The notes below the pieces were generated by a model that saw only the letters and a program-made list of their open reading frames with translations, searched no databases and was not told the DNA's origin. DNA of 64,000 nt from contig OX328109.1 in the NCBI GenBank assembly GCA_946811185.2, positions 31,852,129 through 31,916,128 of the forward strand, read 5' to 3'. Below are positions 7,673-21,081 of this stretch, in pieces (positions within the stretch are counted from its first letter, which is position 1; each line of letters begins with the position of its first letter). Made by a program: the position numbers and the translations under genes. This DNA is from Hippopus hippopus (Eukaryota; Mollusca; Bivalvia; Cardiida; Cardiidae).

Positions 7673-10106
7673 ACAGTGTGGAAATCCCAGAAAATAGTGT
7701 CACAAGTGGCTAAAAAAGACTCAAAACTCTTTCAGTAACAACTGATTTCTATTGCTTAAATCAAACAAAGGGAACTGAATTTTATTTTTTTTCTATCTCT
7801 TCATACGGCGACAAGAAACCCAGTTACATTGACTACCAACTCATGTGCCAGTTACGCGCCCGCGGAAACATGAAAAATCAACTTACGGCACATTCCATAG
7901 CAGACGACACCTGTTGCTTAAGTCAAATATAGGGAACAAGTTTTTTTCCTTTTCTCTTACTAGGGCCATTGAATTGGTTACGATGACTATTCCACCCATG
8001 CGTGACCATTACGTGCTGCGCATAAAATCATAAAATCAACTTGGACACTTTCGGAGGCAACTGATACCTTTTGCACAAATCAAAGAAAGGTAAACCAAAT
8101 TCGTTTTCTTACCAGGATCACGAAAAACATTGAACCAATTTTGGTGACCGCGTGAGTCATGAGTCGATTTTATGTTTAACCACTGCGCAAAAACATAGAT
8201 TCAGAAGCAACTGGTTGCTGTTGCATAAACTTTTTCCAATAAGAAATCTTGTTCTTGTTTGAATAATTTAGAAATAGGCCAATGAAAAACAATAAGATGT
8301 AAGAATAACTAATAATAAAAACAGATAAAATGGCAAAGTTGGGGATTCAACCTCTGACCATCAGGACCCAAAAAAGGTCTTGGTGCAGGGGTCTAACCCT
8401 CTTTGCCATTGAATAGGCTGAAATGACCCGAAGAATTAACATAGATATACAGAGATTTCCCCCCCTTCCAATCAGCCAATCAAATCTCAGGCCTTTCTTA
8501 AATTATCCAATCACAGAAGCTTTTAGAAAATCAAAATGGCGTCCAATCAGCCAATGAAATCTCAGCTTTCTCTTCAAATTATCCAATCAGAAAAGCTTTG
8601 AGAAAATCAAAATTGCGCCCAATCAGCCAATCAAATCGCAGACACACCTCCACAATCATCCAATCAGAAATCTTTGAGCCATTTGAAATGGCGCCCGAAA
8701 ATATCGATAGAAAACAGTGAACAAAAATCGGCATAAAAGTGGATTTTATGTCTTCTTTGAAGGCTGTTATGCAGTCCTTGGCAAACTGCCATGCATGTAC
8801 CCTCCACATATGCCAGATTTCACTGAAAATGGGCGAAAATTTACGAAAACAGGGTGACAGAAGACCTTGGTTTGGTGCCTTCTAGCACCTTGCAAGAGTC
8901 ACTTCCCCTGATCCCTTAATCCCTTGATTCAATTTGCTTTTCTAATTCAGGCCAACTCCAATACTGCACATTGATACTTTGAATATGCTAAGATGATCAA
9001 TGTACAGTGTAGAATCCCCAGAAAATAATGTCACAAGTGGCTAAAATAGACTGAAAACTCTTTCAGTAGCAGCTGCTTCCTATTGCGTAAATCAAACAAA
9101 GGGAACTAAATTTTTATTTTTTTTTAATCTCTTTGTACCGTGACAAGAAACCAAATTACGTTGACTACCGTCTCATACATGCCAGTTACGCACCCGCGAA
9201 AACATGAAAAATCGATTTATGGCACATTCCATAGCAGACGACAACTGTTGCATAAGTCAAATATAGGGAACAAGTTTTTTTCCTTTTCTCTTACTAGGGC
9301 CATTGAATTGGTTACTAACTCAGGCTTGCTGCACATTGATACTTTTAATATGTTAAGATGATCAATGTACAGTGTAGAATCCCCAGAAAATAATGTCACA
9401 AGTAGCTAAAAAAGACTGAAAAATCTTTCAGTAGCAACTGCTTCCTATTGCATAAATCAAAGAAAGGGAACTAAATTTTTATTTATTTTTTTTTAATCTC
9501 TTTATACCGTGACAAGAAACCAAGTTACGATGACTACCGTCTTGTACGTGCCAGTTACGTGCCCGCGAAAACATGAAAAATCGACTTACAGCACATTCCA
9601 TAGCAGACAACAACTGTTGCTTAAATCAAGTATAGGGAACAAGTTTTTTTCCTTTTCTCTTACTAGGGCCATTGAATTGGTTACTAACTCAGGCATGCTG
9701 CACATTGATACTTTTAATATGCTAAGATGATCAATATACAGTGTAGAATCCCCAGAAAATAATGTCACAAGTAGCTAAAAAAGACTGAAAAATCTTTCAA
9801 TAGCAACTGCTTCCTATTGCATAAATCAAAGAAAGGGAACTAAATTTTTATTTATTTTTTTTTAATCTCTTTATACCGTGACAAGAAACCAAGTTACGAT
9901 GACTACCGTCTTGTATGTGCCAGTTACGTGCCCGCGAAAACATGAAAAATCGACTTATGGCACATTCCATAGCAGACAACAACTGTTGCTTAAATCAAGT
10001 ATAGGGAACAAGTTTTTTTCCTTTTCTCTTACTAGGGCCATTGAATTGGTTACTAACTCGGGCATGCTGCACATTGATACTTTTAATATGCTAAGATGAT
10101 CAATGT
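7673..10106 (+). repeat. HOR unit 4 (k=2, 2434 bp)
   Basis: C 7673-7981, linker 7982-9003, B 9004-9368, A monomers at 9369 and 9738. C and linker share the GAGTCATGAGTCG, TGAATAATTT, GAAATCTTTGAGCC and TGCATGTACCC variants with unit 2, 4869 bp upstream. The B monomer has CAGGCTTGCTGC for CAGGCATGCTGC and AATATGTTAAG for AATATGCTAAG. Confidence 0.9.
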
Positions 10107-12170
10107 ACAGTGTGGAAATCCCAGAAAATAGTGTCACAAGTAGCTAAAAAAGACTGAAAACTCTTTCAGTAACAACTGATTTCTATTGCTTAAATCAAAC
10201 AAAGGGAACTGAATTTTATTTTTTTTCTATCTCTTCATACGGCGACAAGAAACCCAGTTACATTGCCTACCAACTCATGTGCCAGTTAGCGCCCGCGGAA
10301 ACATGAAAAATCAACTTACATCACATTCCATAGCAGACGACACCTGTTGCTTAAGTCAAATATAGGGAACAAGTTTTTTTCCTTTTCTCTTACTAGGGCC
10401 ATTGAATTGGTTACGATGACTATTCCACCCATGCGTGACCATTACGTGCTGCGCATAAAATCATAAAATCAACTTGGACACTTTCGGAGGCAACTGATAC
10501 CTTTTGCACAAATCGAAGAAAGGTAAACCAAATTCGTTTTCTTACCAGGATCACGAAAAACATTGAACCAATTTTGGTGACCGCGTGAGTCATAAGTCGA
10601 TTTTATGTTTAACCACTGCGCAAAAACATAGATTCAGAAGCAACTGGTTGCTGTTGCATAAACTTTTTCCAATAAGAAATCTTGTTCTTGTTTGAAGAAT
10701 TTAGAAATAGGCCAATGAAAAACAATAAGATGTAAGAATAACTAATAATAAAAACAGATAAAATGGCAAAGTTGGGGATTCAACCTCTGACCATCAGGAC
10801 CCAAAAAAGGTCTTGGTGCAGGGGTCTAACCCTCTTTGCCATTGAATAGGCTGAAATGACCCGAAGAATTAACATAGATATACAGAGATTTCTCCCCCTT
10901 CCAATCAGCCAATCAAATCTCAGGCCTCTCTTAAATTATCCAATCACAGAAGCTTTTAGAAAATCAAAATGGCGTCCAATCAGCCAATGAAATCTCAGCT
11001 TTCTCTTCAAATTATCCAATCAGAAAAGCTTTGAGAAAATCAAAATTGCGCCCAATCAGCCAATCAAATCGCAGACACACCTCCACAATCATCCAATCAG
11101 AAAGCTTTGAGCCATTTGAAATGGCGCCCGAAAATATCGATAGAAAACAGTGAACAAAAATCGGCAAAAAAGTGGATTTTATGTCTTCTTTGAAGGCTGT
11201 TATGCAGTCCTTGGCAAACTGCCATGCATGCACCCTCCACATATGCCAGATTTCACTGAAAATGGGCGAAAATTTACGAAAACAGGGTGACAGAAGACCT
11301 CGGTTTGGTGCCTTCTAGCACCTTGCAAGAGTCACTTCCCCTGATCCCTTAATCCCTTGATTCAATTTCCTTTTCTAATTCAGGCCAACTCCAATACTGC
11401 ACATTGATACTTTGAATATGCTAAGATGATCAAGGTACAGTGTAGAATCCCCAGAAAATAATGTCACCAGTGGCTAAAATAGACTGAAAACTCTTTCAGT
11501 AGCAGCTGCTTCCTATTGCGTAAATCAAACAAAGGGAACTAAATTTTTATTTTTTTTTAATCTCTTTGTACCATGACAAGAAACCAAATTACGTTGACTA
11601 CCGTCTCATACATGCCAGTTACGCACCCGCGAAAACATGAAAAATCGACTTATGGCACATTCCATAGCAGACGACAACTGTTGCATAAGTCAAATATAGG
11701 GAACAAGTTTTTTTCCTTTTCTCTTACTAGGGCCATTGAATTGGTTACTAACTCAGGCATGCTGTACATTGATACTTTTAATATGCTAAGATGATCAATG
11801 TACAGTGTAGAATCCCCAGAAAATAATGTCACAAGTAGCTAAAAAAGACTGAAAAATCTTTCAGTAGCAACTGCTTCCTATTGCATAAATCAAAGAAAGG
11901 GAACTAAATTTTTATTTATTTTTTTTTAATCTCTTTATACCGTGACAAGAAACCAAGTTACGATGACTACCGTCTTGTACGTGCCAGTTACGTGCCCGCG
12001 AAAACATGAAAAATCGACTTACAGCACATTCCATAGCAGACAACAACTGTTGCTTAAATCAAGTATAGGGAACAAGTTTTTTTCCTTTTCTCTTACTAGG
12101 GCCATTGAATTGGTTACTAACTCAGGCATGCTGCACATTGATACTTTTAATATGCTAAGATGATCAATGT
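10107..12170 (+). repeat. HOR unit 5 (k=1, 2064 bp)
   Basis: C 10107-10414, linker 10415-11436, B 11437-11801, A 11802-12170. The C monomer lacks one base in CCAGTTAGCGCCCGCGG (others CCAGTTACGCGCCCGCGG) and reads ACATCACATTCC where others read ACGGCACATTCC. The linker has TTTCTCCCCCTTCC in the C run and GGCAAAAAAGTGG for GGCATAAAAGTGG. Confidence 0.9.
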
Positions 12171-12889
12171 ACAGTGTGGAAATCCCAGAAAATAGTGTCA
12201 CAAGTGGCTAAAAAAGACTGAAAACTCTTTCAGTAACAACTGATTTCTATTGCTTAAATCAAACAAAGGGAACTGAATTTTATTTTTTTTCCATCTCTTC
12301 ATACGGCGACAAGAAACCCAGTTACATTGACTACCAACTCATGTGCCAGTTACGCGCCCGCGGAAACATGAAAAATCAACTTACGGCACATTCCATAGCA
12401 GACGACACCTGTTGCTTAAGTCAAATATAGGGAACAAGTTTTTTTCCTTTTCTCTTACTAGGGCCATTGAATTGGTTACGATGACTATTCCACCCATGCG
12501 TGACCATTACGTGCTGCGCATAAAATCATAAAATCAACTTGGACACTTTCGGAGGCAACTGATACCTTTTGCACAAATCAAAGAACGGTAAACCAAATTC
12601 GTTTTCTTACCAGGATCACGAAAAACATTGAACCAGTTTTGGTGACCGCGTGAGTCATAAGTCGATTTTATGTTTAACCACTGCGCAAAAACATAGATTC
12701 AGAAGCAACTGGTTGCTGTTGCATAAACTTTTTCCAATAAGAAATCTTGTTCTTGTTTGAAGAATTTAGAAATAGGCCAATGAAAAACAATAAGATGTAA
12801 GAATAACTAATAATAAAAACAGATAAAATGGCAAAGTTGGGGATTCAACCTCTGACCATCAGGACCCAAAAAAGGTCTTGGTGCAGGGG

Positions 12890-12903
12890 TCTAACCCTCT
12901 TTG
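12890..12903 (+). repeat. Target-site duplication, left copy
   Basis: TCTAACCCTCTTTG, 14 bp, identical to 13392-13405. Uninterrupted linkers have this sequence once, in the right arm of the 82-bp palindrome. Confidence 0.88.
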
Positions 12904-13392
12904 TCCCCGTGGGGTCCCGGGTTTTTTTTAATTTATAGAATAGGACCTCGGCCTTTCTCTATGGCATGTCGTAGAAGGCGACTAAAATTAGAGACAAACG
13001 GCTGCTTTCCTCGTAATTCGTAGGATTGCAGCAGGCTGGGTAGTTCTTTTTCCAAATCCTGTATTTTTTTCTTGATGTAAATAGGGTTTGGAATGGGAAT
13101 CAATTGGCCTGTGGGACCCATGTGGTTTAATCGGGGGTATAAGAATAAACCACTGCAGTCCCGCGATCGTCACATCTGCCATTTCATCTGGCGGAACGAA
13201 AGTGACAGCATGCATGTCGTAAAAGGCGACAAAAGGGGCATCATTTTGTGTTTCGTCCATTCCTCATTTATCATGTTTGTCTTATGTTGTTGCACATGTA
13301 TGTTATTTTCACCTCGCATTATTGTTTACTAAGTAAGTGCGCCCAATATGACTTAAGTTGTCGACGGGCCTTAAAACACTATTCATCATCAT
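12904..13392 (+). mobile_element. Non-LTR retroelement-like insertion (SINE or truncated LINE), 489 bp
   Basis: This is the only non-satellite DNA in the window. It interrupts the linker at TCTAACCCTCTTTG, which is present on both sides (12890-12903 and 13392-13405) as a 14-bp target-site duplication sharing one base with the tail. The right end is TTCATCATCAT, a short simple-repeat tail, which sets the orientation as +. No terminal inverted repeats are visible. Inside, GCATGTCGTAGAAGGCGAC (12964-12982) recurs as GCATGTCGTAAAAGGCGAC (13212-13230), 248 bp apart, suggesting an internally dimeric body. The 5' part (CCCCGTGGGGTCCCGGG followed by TAGAATAGGACCTCGG) resembles, from memory, dispersed elements of molluscan genomes. 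I find no clear pol III boxes and no convincing reading frame. It is a single copy here, so it arrived after the local units formed and has not been spread by the array's turnover. Confidence 0.8.
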
Positions 13393-13405
13393 CTAACCCT
13401 CTTTG
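13392..13405 (+). repeat. Target-site duplication, right copy
   Basis: TCTAACCCTCTTTG, followed by the normal linker continuation GCCATTGAATAGG. The first T could equally be the last base of the CATCATCAT tail, so the duplication is 13 or 14 bp. Confidence 0.88.
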
Positions 13406-15106
13406 CCATTGAATAGGCTGAAATGACCCGAAGAATTAACATAGATATACAGAGATTTCCCCCCCTTCCAATCAGCCAATCAAATCTCAGGCCTCTCTTA
13501 AATTATCCAATCACAGAAGCTTTTAGAAAATCAAAATGGCGTCCAATCAGCCAATGAAATCTTAGCTTTCTTTTCAAATTATCCAATCAGAAAAGCTTTC
13601 AGAAAATCAAAATTGCGCCCAATCAGCCAATCAAATCGCAGACACACCTCCACAATCATCCAATCAGAAAGCTTTGAGCCATTTGAAATGGCGCCCGAAA
13701 ATATCGATAGAAAACAGTGAACAAAAATCGGCATAAAAGTGGATTTTATGTCTTCTTTGAAGGCTGTTATGCAGTCCTTGGCAAACTGCCATGCATGCAC
13801 CCTCCACATATGCCAGATTTCACTGAAAATGGGCGAAAATTTACGAAAACAGGGTGACAGAAGACCTTGGTTTGGTGCCTTCTAACACCTTGCAAGAGTC
13901 ACTTCCCCTGATCCCTTAATCCCTTGATTCAATTTGCTTTTCTAATTCAGGCCAACTCCAATACTGCACATTGATACTTTGAATATGCTAAGATGATCAA
14001 TGTACAGTGTAGAATCCCCAGAAAATAATGTCACAAGTGGCTAAAATAGACTGAAAACTCTTTCAGTAGCAGCTGCTTCCTATTGCGTAAATCAAACAAA
14101 GGGAACTAAATTTTTATTTTTTTTTAATCTTTTTGTACCATGACAAGAAACCAAATTACGTTGACTACCGTCTCATACATGCCAGTTACGCACCCGCGAA
14201 AACATGAAAAATCGACTTATGGCACATTCCACAGCAGACGACAACTGTTGCATAAGTCAAATATAGGGAACAAGTTTTTTTCCTTTTCTCTTACTAGGGC
14301 CATTGAATTGGTTACTAACTCAGGCATGCTGCACATTGATACTTTGAATATGCTAAGATGATCAATGTACAGTGTAGAATCCCCAGAAAATAATGTCACA
14401 AGTAGCTAAAAAAGACTGAAAAATCTTTCAGTAGCAACTGCTTCCTATTGCATAAATCAAAGAAAGGGAACTAAATTTTTATTTATCTTTTTTAATCTCT
14501 TTATACCGTGACAAGAAACCAAGTTACGATGACTACCGTCTTGTACGTGCCAGTTACGTGCCCGCGAAAACATGAAAAATCGACTTACAGCACATTCCAT
14601 AGCAGACAACAACTGTTTGCTTAAATCAAGTATAGGGAACAAGTTTTTTTCCTTTTCTCTTACTAGGGCCATTGAATTGGTTACTAACTCAGGCATGCTG
14701 TACATTGATACTTTTAATATGCTAAGATGATCAATATACAGTGTAGAATCCCCAGAAAATAATGTCACAAGTAGCTAAAAAAGACTGAAAAATCTTTCAG
14801 TAGCAACTGCTTCCTATTGCATAAATCAAAGAAAGGGAACTAAATTTTTATTTATTTTTTTTTAATCTCTTTATACCGTGACAAGAAACCAAGTTACGAT
14901 GACTACCGTCTTGTACGTGCCAGTTATGTGCCCGCGAAAACATGAAAAATCGACTTACGGCACATTCCATAGCAGACAACAACTGTTGCTTAAATCAAGT
15001 ATAGGGAACAAGTTTTTTTCCTTTTCTCTTACTAGGGCCATTGAATTGGTTACTAACTCAGGCATGCTGCACATTGATACTTTTAATATGCTAAGATGAT
15101 CAATGT

Positions 15107-17909
15107 ACAGTGTGGAAATCCCAGAAAATAGTGTCACAAGTGGCTAAAAAAGACTGAAAACTCTTTCAGTAACAACTGATTTCTATTGCTTAAATCAAAC
15201 AAAGGGAACTGAATTTTATTTTTTTTCTATCTCTTCATACCGCGACAAGAAACCCAGTTACATTGACTACCAACTCATGTGCCAGTTACGCGCCCGCGGA
15301 AACATGAAAAATCAACTTACGGCACATTCCATAGCAGACGACACCTGTTGCTTAAGTCAAATATAGGGAACAAGTTTTTTTCCTTTTCTCTTACTAGGGC
15401 CATTGAATTGGTTACGATGACTATTCCACCCATGCGTGACCATTACGTGCTGCGCATAAAATCATAAAATCAACTTGGACACTTTCGGAGGCAACTGATA
15501 CCTTTTGCACAAATCAAAGAAAGGTAAACCAAATTCGTTTTCTTACCAGGATCACGAAAAACATTGAACCAATTTTGGTGACCGCGTGAGTCATAAGTCG
15601 ATTTTATGTTTAACCACTGTGCAAAAACATAGATTCAGAAGCAACTGGTTGCTGTTGCATAAACTTTTTCCAATAAGAAATCTTGTTCTTGTTTGAAGAA
15701 TTTAGAAATAGGCCAATGAAAAACAATAAGATGTAAGAATAACTAATAATAGAAACAGATAAAATGGCAAAGTTGGGGATTCAACCTCTGACCATCAGGA
15801 CCCAAAAAAGGTCTTGGTGCAGTAGTCTAACCCTCTTTGCCATTGAATAGACTGAAATGACCCGAAGAATTAACATAGATATACAGAGATTTCCCCCCCT
15901 TCCAATCAGCCAATCAAATCTCAGGCCTCTCTTAAATTATCCAATCACAGAAGCTTTTAGAAAATCAAAATGGCGTCCAATCAGCCAATGAAATCTCAGC
16001 TTTCTCTTCAAATTATCCAATCAGAAAAGCTTTGAGAAAATCAAAATTGCGCCCAATCAGCCAATCAAATCGCAGACACACCTCCACAATCATCCAATCA
16101 GAAAGCTTTGAGCCATTTGAAATGGCGCCCGAAAATATCGATAGAAAACAGTGAACAAAAATCGGCATAAAAGTGGATTTTATGTCTTCTTTGAAGGCTG
16201 TTATGCAGTCCTTGGCAAACTGCCATGCATGCACCCTCCACATATGCCAGATTTCACTGAAAATGGGCGAAAATTTACGAAAACAGGGTGACAGAAGACC
16301 TTGGTTTGGTGCCTTCTAGCACCTTGCAAGAGTCACTTCCCCTGATCCCTTAATCCCTTGATTCAATTTGCTTTTCTAATTCAGGCCAACTCCAATACTG
16401 CACATTGATACTTTGAATATGCTAAGATGATCAATGTACAGTGTAGAATCCCCAGAAAATAATGTCACAAGTGGCTAAAATAGACTGAAAACTCTTTCAG
16501 TAGCAGCTGCTTCCTATTGCGTAAATCAAACAAAGGGAACTAAATTTTTATTTTTTTTTAATCTCTTTGTACCGTGACAAGAAACCAAATTACGTTGACT
16601 ACCGTCTCATACATGCCAGTTACGCACCCGCGAAAACATGAAATATCGACTTATGGCACATTCCATAGCAGACGACAACTGTTGCATAAGTCAAATATAG
16701 GGAACAAGTTTTTTTCCTTTTCTCTTACTAGGGCCATTGAATTGGTTACTAACTCAGGCATGCTGCACATTGATACTTTGAATATGCTAAGATGATCAAT
16801 GTACAGTGTAGAATCCCCAGAAAATAATGTCACAAGTAGCTAAAAAAGACTGAAAAATCTTTCAGTAGCAACTGCTTCCTATTGCATAAATCAAAGAAAG
16901 GGAACTAAATTTTTATTTATTTTTTTTAATCTCTTTATACCGTGACAAGAAACCAAGTTACGATGACTACCGTCTTGTACGTGCCAGTTACGTGCCCGCG
17001 AAAACATGAAAAATCGACTTACAGCACATTCCATAGCAGACAACAACTGTTTGCTTAAATCAAGTATAGGGAACAAGTTTTTTTCCTTTTCTCTTACTAG
17101 GGCCATTGAATTGGTTACTAACTCAGGCATGCTGCACATTGATACTTTTAATATGCTAAGATGATCAATATACAGTGTAGAATCCCCAGAAAATAACGTC
17201 ACAAGTAGCTAAAAAAGACTAAAAAATCTTTCAGTAGCAACTGCTTCCTATTGCATAAATCAAAGAAAGGGAACTAAATTTTTATTTATTTTTTTTTAAT
17301 CTCTTTATACCATGACAAGAAACCAAGTTACGATGACTACCGTCTTGTACGTGCCAGTTACGTGCCCGCGAAAACATGAAAAATTGACTTACAGCACATT
17401 CCATAGCAGACAACAACTGTTGCTTAAATCAAGTATAGGGAACAAGTTTTTTTCCTTTTCTCTTACTAGGGCCATTGAATTGGTTACTAACTCAGGCATG
17501 CTGCACATTGATACTTTTAATATGCTAAGATGATCAATATACAGTGTAGAATCCCCAGAAAATAATGTCACAAGTAGCTAAAAAAGACTGAAAAATCTTT
17601 CAGTAGCAACTGCTTCCTATTGCATAAATCAAAGAAAGGGAACTAAATTTTTATTTATTTTTTTTTAATCTCTTTATACCGTGACAAGAAACCAAGTTAC
17701 GATGACTACCGTCTTGTACGTGCCAGTCACGTGCCCGCGAAAACATGAAAAATCGACTTACGGCACATTCCATAGCAGACAACAACTGTTGCTTAAATCA
17801 AGTATAGGGAACAAGTTTTTTTCCTTTTCTCTTACTAGGGCCATTGAATTGGTTACTAACTCAGGCATGCTGCACATTGATACTTTTAATATGCTAAGAT
17901 GATCAATGT
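15107..17909 (+). repeat. HOR unit 7 (k=3, 2803 bp)
   Basis: C 15107-15415, linker 15416-16437, B 16438-16802, A monomers at 16803, 17172 and 17541. The C monomer has CATACCGCGACAAG for CATACGGCGACAAG. The linker has CACTGTGCAAAAAC, TAATAGAAACAG and GTGCAGTAGTCTAACCC. The B monomer carries GAAATATCGAC, the variant seen at 1332 and 5831. Confidence 0.9.
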
Positions 17910-20900
17910 ACAGTGTGGAAATCCCAGAAAATAGTGTCACAAGTGGCTAAAAAAGACTCAAAACTCTTTCAGTAACAACTGATTTCTATTGCTTAAATCA
18001 AACAAAGGGAACTGAATTTTATTTTTTTTCTATCTCTTCATACGGCGACAAGAAACCCAGTTACATTGACTACCAACTCATGTGCCAGTTACGCGCCCGC
18101 GGAAACATGAAAAATCAACTTACGGCACATTCCATAGCAGACGACACCTGTTGCTTAAGTTAAATATAGGGAACAAGTTTTTTTCCTTTTCTCTTACTAG
18201 GGCCATTGAATTGGTTACGATGACTATTCCACCCATGCGTGACCATTACGTGCTGCGCATAAAATCATAAAATCAACTTGGACACTTTCGGAGGCAACTG
18301 ATACCTTTTGCACAAATCAAAGAAAGGTAAACCAAATTCGTTTTCTTACCAGGATCACGAAAAACATTGAACCAATTTTGGTGACCGCGTGAGTCATAAG
18401 TCGATTTTATGTTTAACCACTGCGCAAAAACATAGATTCAGAAGCAACTGGTTGCTGTTGCATAAACTTTTTCCAATAAGAAATCTTGTTCTTGTTTGAA
18501 GAATTTAGAAATAGGCCAATGAAAAACAATAAGATGTAAGAATAACTAATAATAAAAACAGATAAAATGGCAAAGTTGGGGATTCAACCTCTGACCATCA
18601 GGACCCAAAAAAGGTCTTGGTGCAGGGGTCTAACCCTCTTTGCCATTGAATAGGCTGAAATGACCCGAAGAATTAACATAGATATACAGAGATTTCCCCC
18701 CCTTCCAATCAGCCAATCAAATCTCAGGCCTCTCTTAAATTATCCAATCACAGAAGCTTTTAGAAAATCAAAATGGCGTCCAATCAGCCAATGAAATCTC
18801 AGCTTTCTCTTCAAATTATCCAATCAGAAAAGCTTTGAGAAAATCAAAATTGCGCCCAATCAGCCAATCAAATCGCAGACACACCTCCACAATCATCCAA
18901 TCAGAAAGCTTTGAGCCATTTGAAATGGCGCCCGAAAATATCGATAGAAAACAGTGAACAAAAATCGGCATAAAAGTGGATTTTATGTCTTCTTTGAAGG
19001 CTATTATGCAGTCCTTGGCAAACTGCCATGCAAGCAACCTCCACATATGCCAGATTTCACTGAAAATGGGCGAAAATTTACGAAAACAGGGTGACAGAAG
19101 ACCTTGCTTTGGTGCCTTCTAGCACCTTGCAAGAGTCACTTCCCCTGATCCCTTAATCCCTTGATTCAATTTGCTTTTCTAATTCAGGCCAACTCCAATA
19201 CTGCACATTGATACTTTGAATATGCTAAGATGATCAATGTACAGTGTAGAATCCCCAGAAAATAATGTCACAAGTGGCTAAAATAGACTGAAAACTCTTT
19301 CAGTAGCAGCTGCTTCCTATTGCGTAAATCAAACAAAGGGAACTAAATTTTTATTTTTTTTTAATCTCTTTGTACCGTGACAAGAAACCAAATTACGTTG
19401 ACTACCGTCTCATACATGCCAGTTACGCACCCGCGAAAACATGAAAAATCGACTTATGGCACATTCCATAGCAGACGACAACTGTTGCATAAGTCAAATA
19501 TAGGGAACAAGTTTTTTTCCTTTTCTCTTACTAGGGCCATTGAATTGGTTACTAACTCAGGCATGCTGCACATTGATACTTTGAATATGCTAAGATGATC
19601 AATGTACAGTGTAGAATCCCCAGATAATAATGTCACAAGTAGCTAAAAAAGACTGAAAAATCTTTCAGTAGCAACTGCTTCCTATTGCATAAATCAAAGA
19701 AAGGGAACTAAATTTTTATTTATTTTTTTTAATCTCTTTATACCGTGACAAGAAAGCAAGTTACGATGACTACCGTCTTGTACGTGCCAGTTACGTGCCC
19801 GCCAAAACATGAAAAATCGACTTACGGCACATTCCATAGCAGACAACAACTGTTTGCTTAAATCAAGTATAGGGAACAAGTTTTTTTCCTTTTCTCTTAC
19901 TAAGGCCATTGAATTGGTTACTAACTCAGGCATGCTGCACATTGATACTTTGAATATGCTAAGATGATCAATATACAGTGTAGAATCCCCAGAAAATAAT
20001 GTCACAATTAGCTAAAAAAGACTGAAAAATCTTTCAGTAGCAACTGCTTCCTATTGCATAAATCAAAGAAAGGGAACTAAATTTTTATTTATTTTTTTTT
20101 AATCTCTTTATACTGTGACAAGAAACCAAGTTACGATGACTACCGTTTTGTGCGTGCCAGTTACGTGCCCGCGAAAACATGAAAAATCGACTTATGGCAC
20201 ATTCCATAGCAGACGACAACTGTTGCTTAAATCAAGTATAGGGAACAAGTTTTTTTCCTTTTCTCTTACTAGGGCCATTGAATTGGTTACTAACTCAGGC
20301 ATGCTGCACATTGATACTTTGAATATGCTAAGATGATCAATGTACAGTGTAGAATCCCCAGAAAATAATGTCACAAGTAGCTAAAAAAGACTGAAAAATC
20401 TTTCAGTAGCAACTGCTTCCTATTGCATAAATCAAAGAAAGGGAACTAAATTTTTATTTATTTTTTTTTAATCTCTTTATACCGTGACAAGAAACCAAGT
20501 TACGATGACTACCGTCTTGTACGTGCCAGTTACGTGCCTGCGAAAACATGAAAAATCGACTTACAGCACATTCCATAGCAGACAACAACTGTTGCTTAAA
20601 TCAAGTATAGGGAACAAGTTTTTTTCCTTTTCTCTTACTAGGGCCATTGAATTGGTTACTAACTCAGGCATGCTGCACATTGATACTTTTAATATGCTAA
20701 GATGATCAATATACAGTGTAGAATCCCCAGAAAATAATGTCACAAGTAGCTAAAAAAGACTGAAAAATCTTTCAGTAGCAACTGCTTCCTATTGCATAAA
20801 TCAAAGAAAGGGAACTAAATTTTTATTTATTTTTTTGTAATCTCTTTATACCGTGAAAAAAAACCAAGTTATGATGACTACCGTCTTGTACGTGCCAGTT

Positions 20901-21081
20901 ACGTGCCTGCGAAAACATGAAAAATCGACTTACGGCACATTCCATAGCAGACAACAACTGTTGCTTAAATCAAGTATAGGGAACAAGTTTTTTTCCTTTT
21001 CTCTTACTAGGGCCATTGAATTGGTTACTAACTCAGGCATGCTGCACATTGATACTTTTAATATGCTAAGATGATCAATGT
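17910..21081 (+). repeat. HOR unit 8 (k=4, 3172 bp)
   Basis: C 17910-18218, linker 18219-19240, B 19241-19605, A monomers at 19606, 19975, 20344 and 20713. B ends against a CCCCAGATAATAATG variant that recurs only near 29137. The last A has TTTTTTTGTAATC and CGTGAAAAAAAACC, repeated 9147 bp to the right at 29860. The linker has the private changes GCAAGCAACCTCC and GGCTATTATGC. Confidence 0.9.

Larger units (their letters stand above)
12171..15106 (+). repeat. HOR unit 6 (k=2, 2936 bp including a 502-bp insertion event)
   Basis: C 12171-12479, linker 12480-14003 (interrupted), B 14004-14368, A monomers at 14369 and 14738. Removing the insert plus one copy of its target duplication (502 bp) restores exactly 2434 bp, the expected k=2 length. 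The CCAAT module after the insert has CTTAGCTTTCTTTTC and GCTTTCAGAAAATC variants not seen in neighbours. Confidence 0.9.

Noticed and set aside
12988..13260. A 90-codon minus-strand frame in the retroelement-like insert
   Set aside because: It runs opposite to the inferred element orientation, spans an internally repeated motif, and shows no reverse transcriptase, endonuclease or other recognisable motif.
12904..13392. DNA transposon or LTR element
   Set aside because: No terminal inverted repeats or long terminal repeats. A 14-bp target duplication and a simple-repeat tail fit a non-LTR mechanism better.
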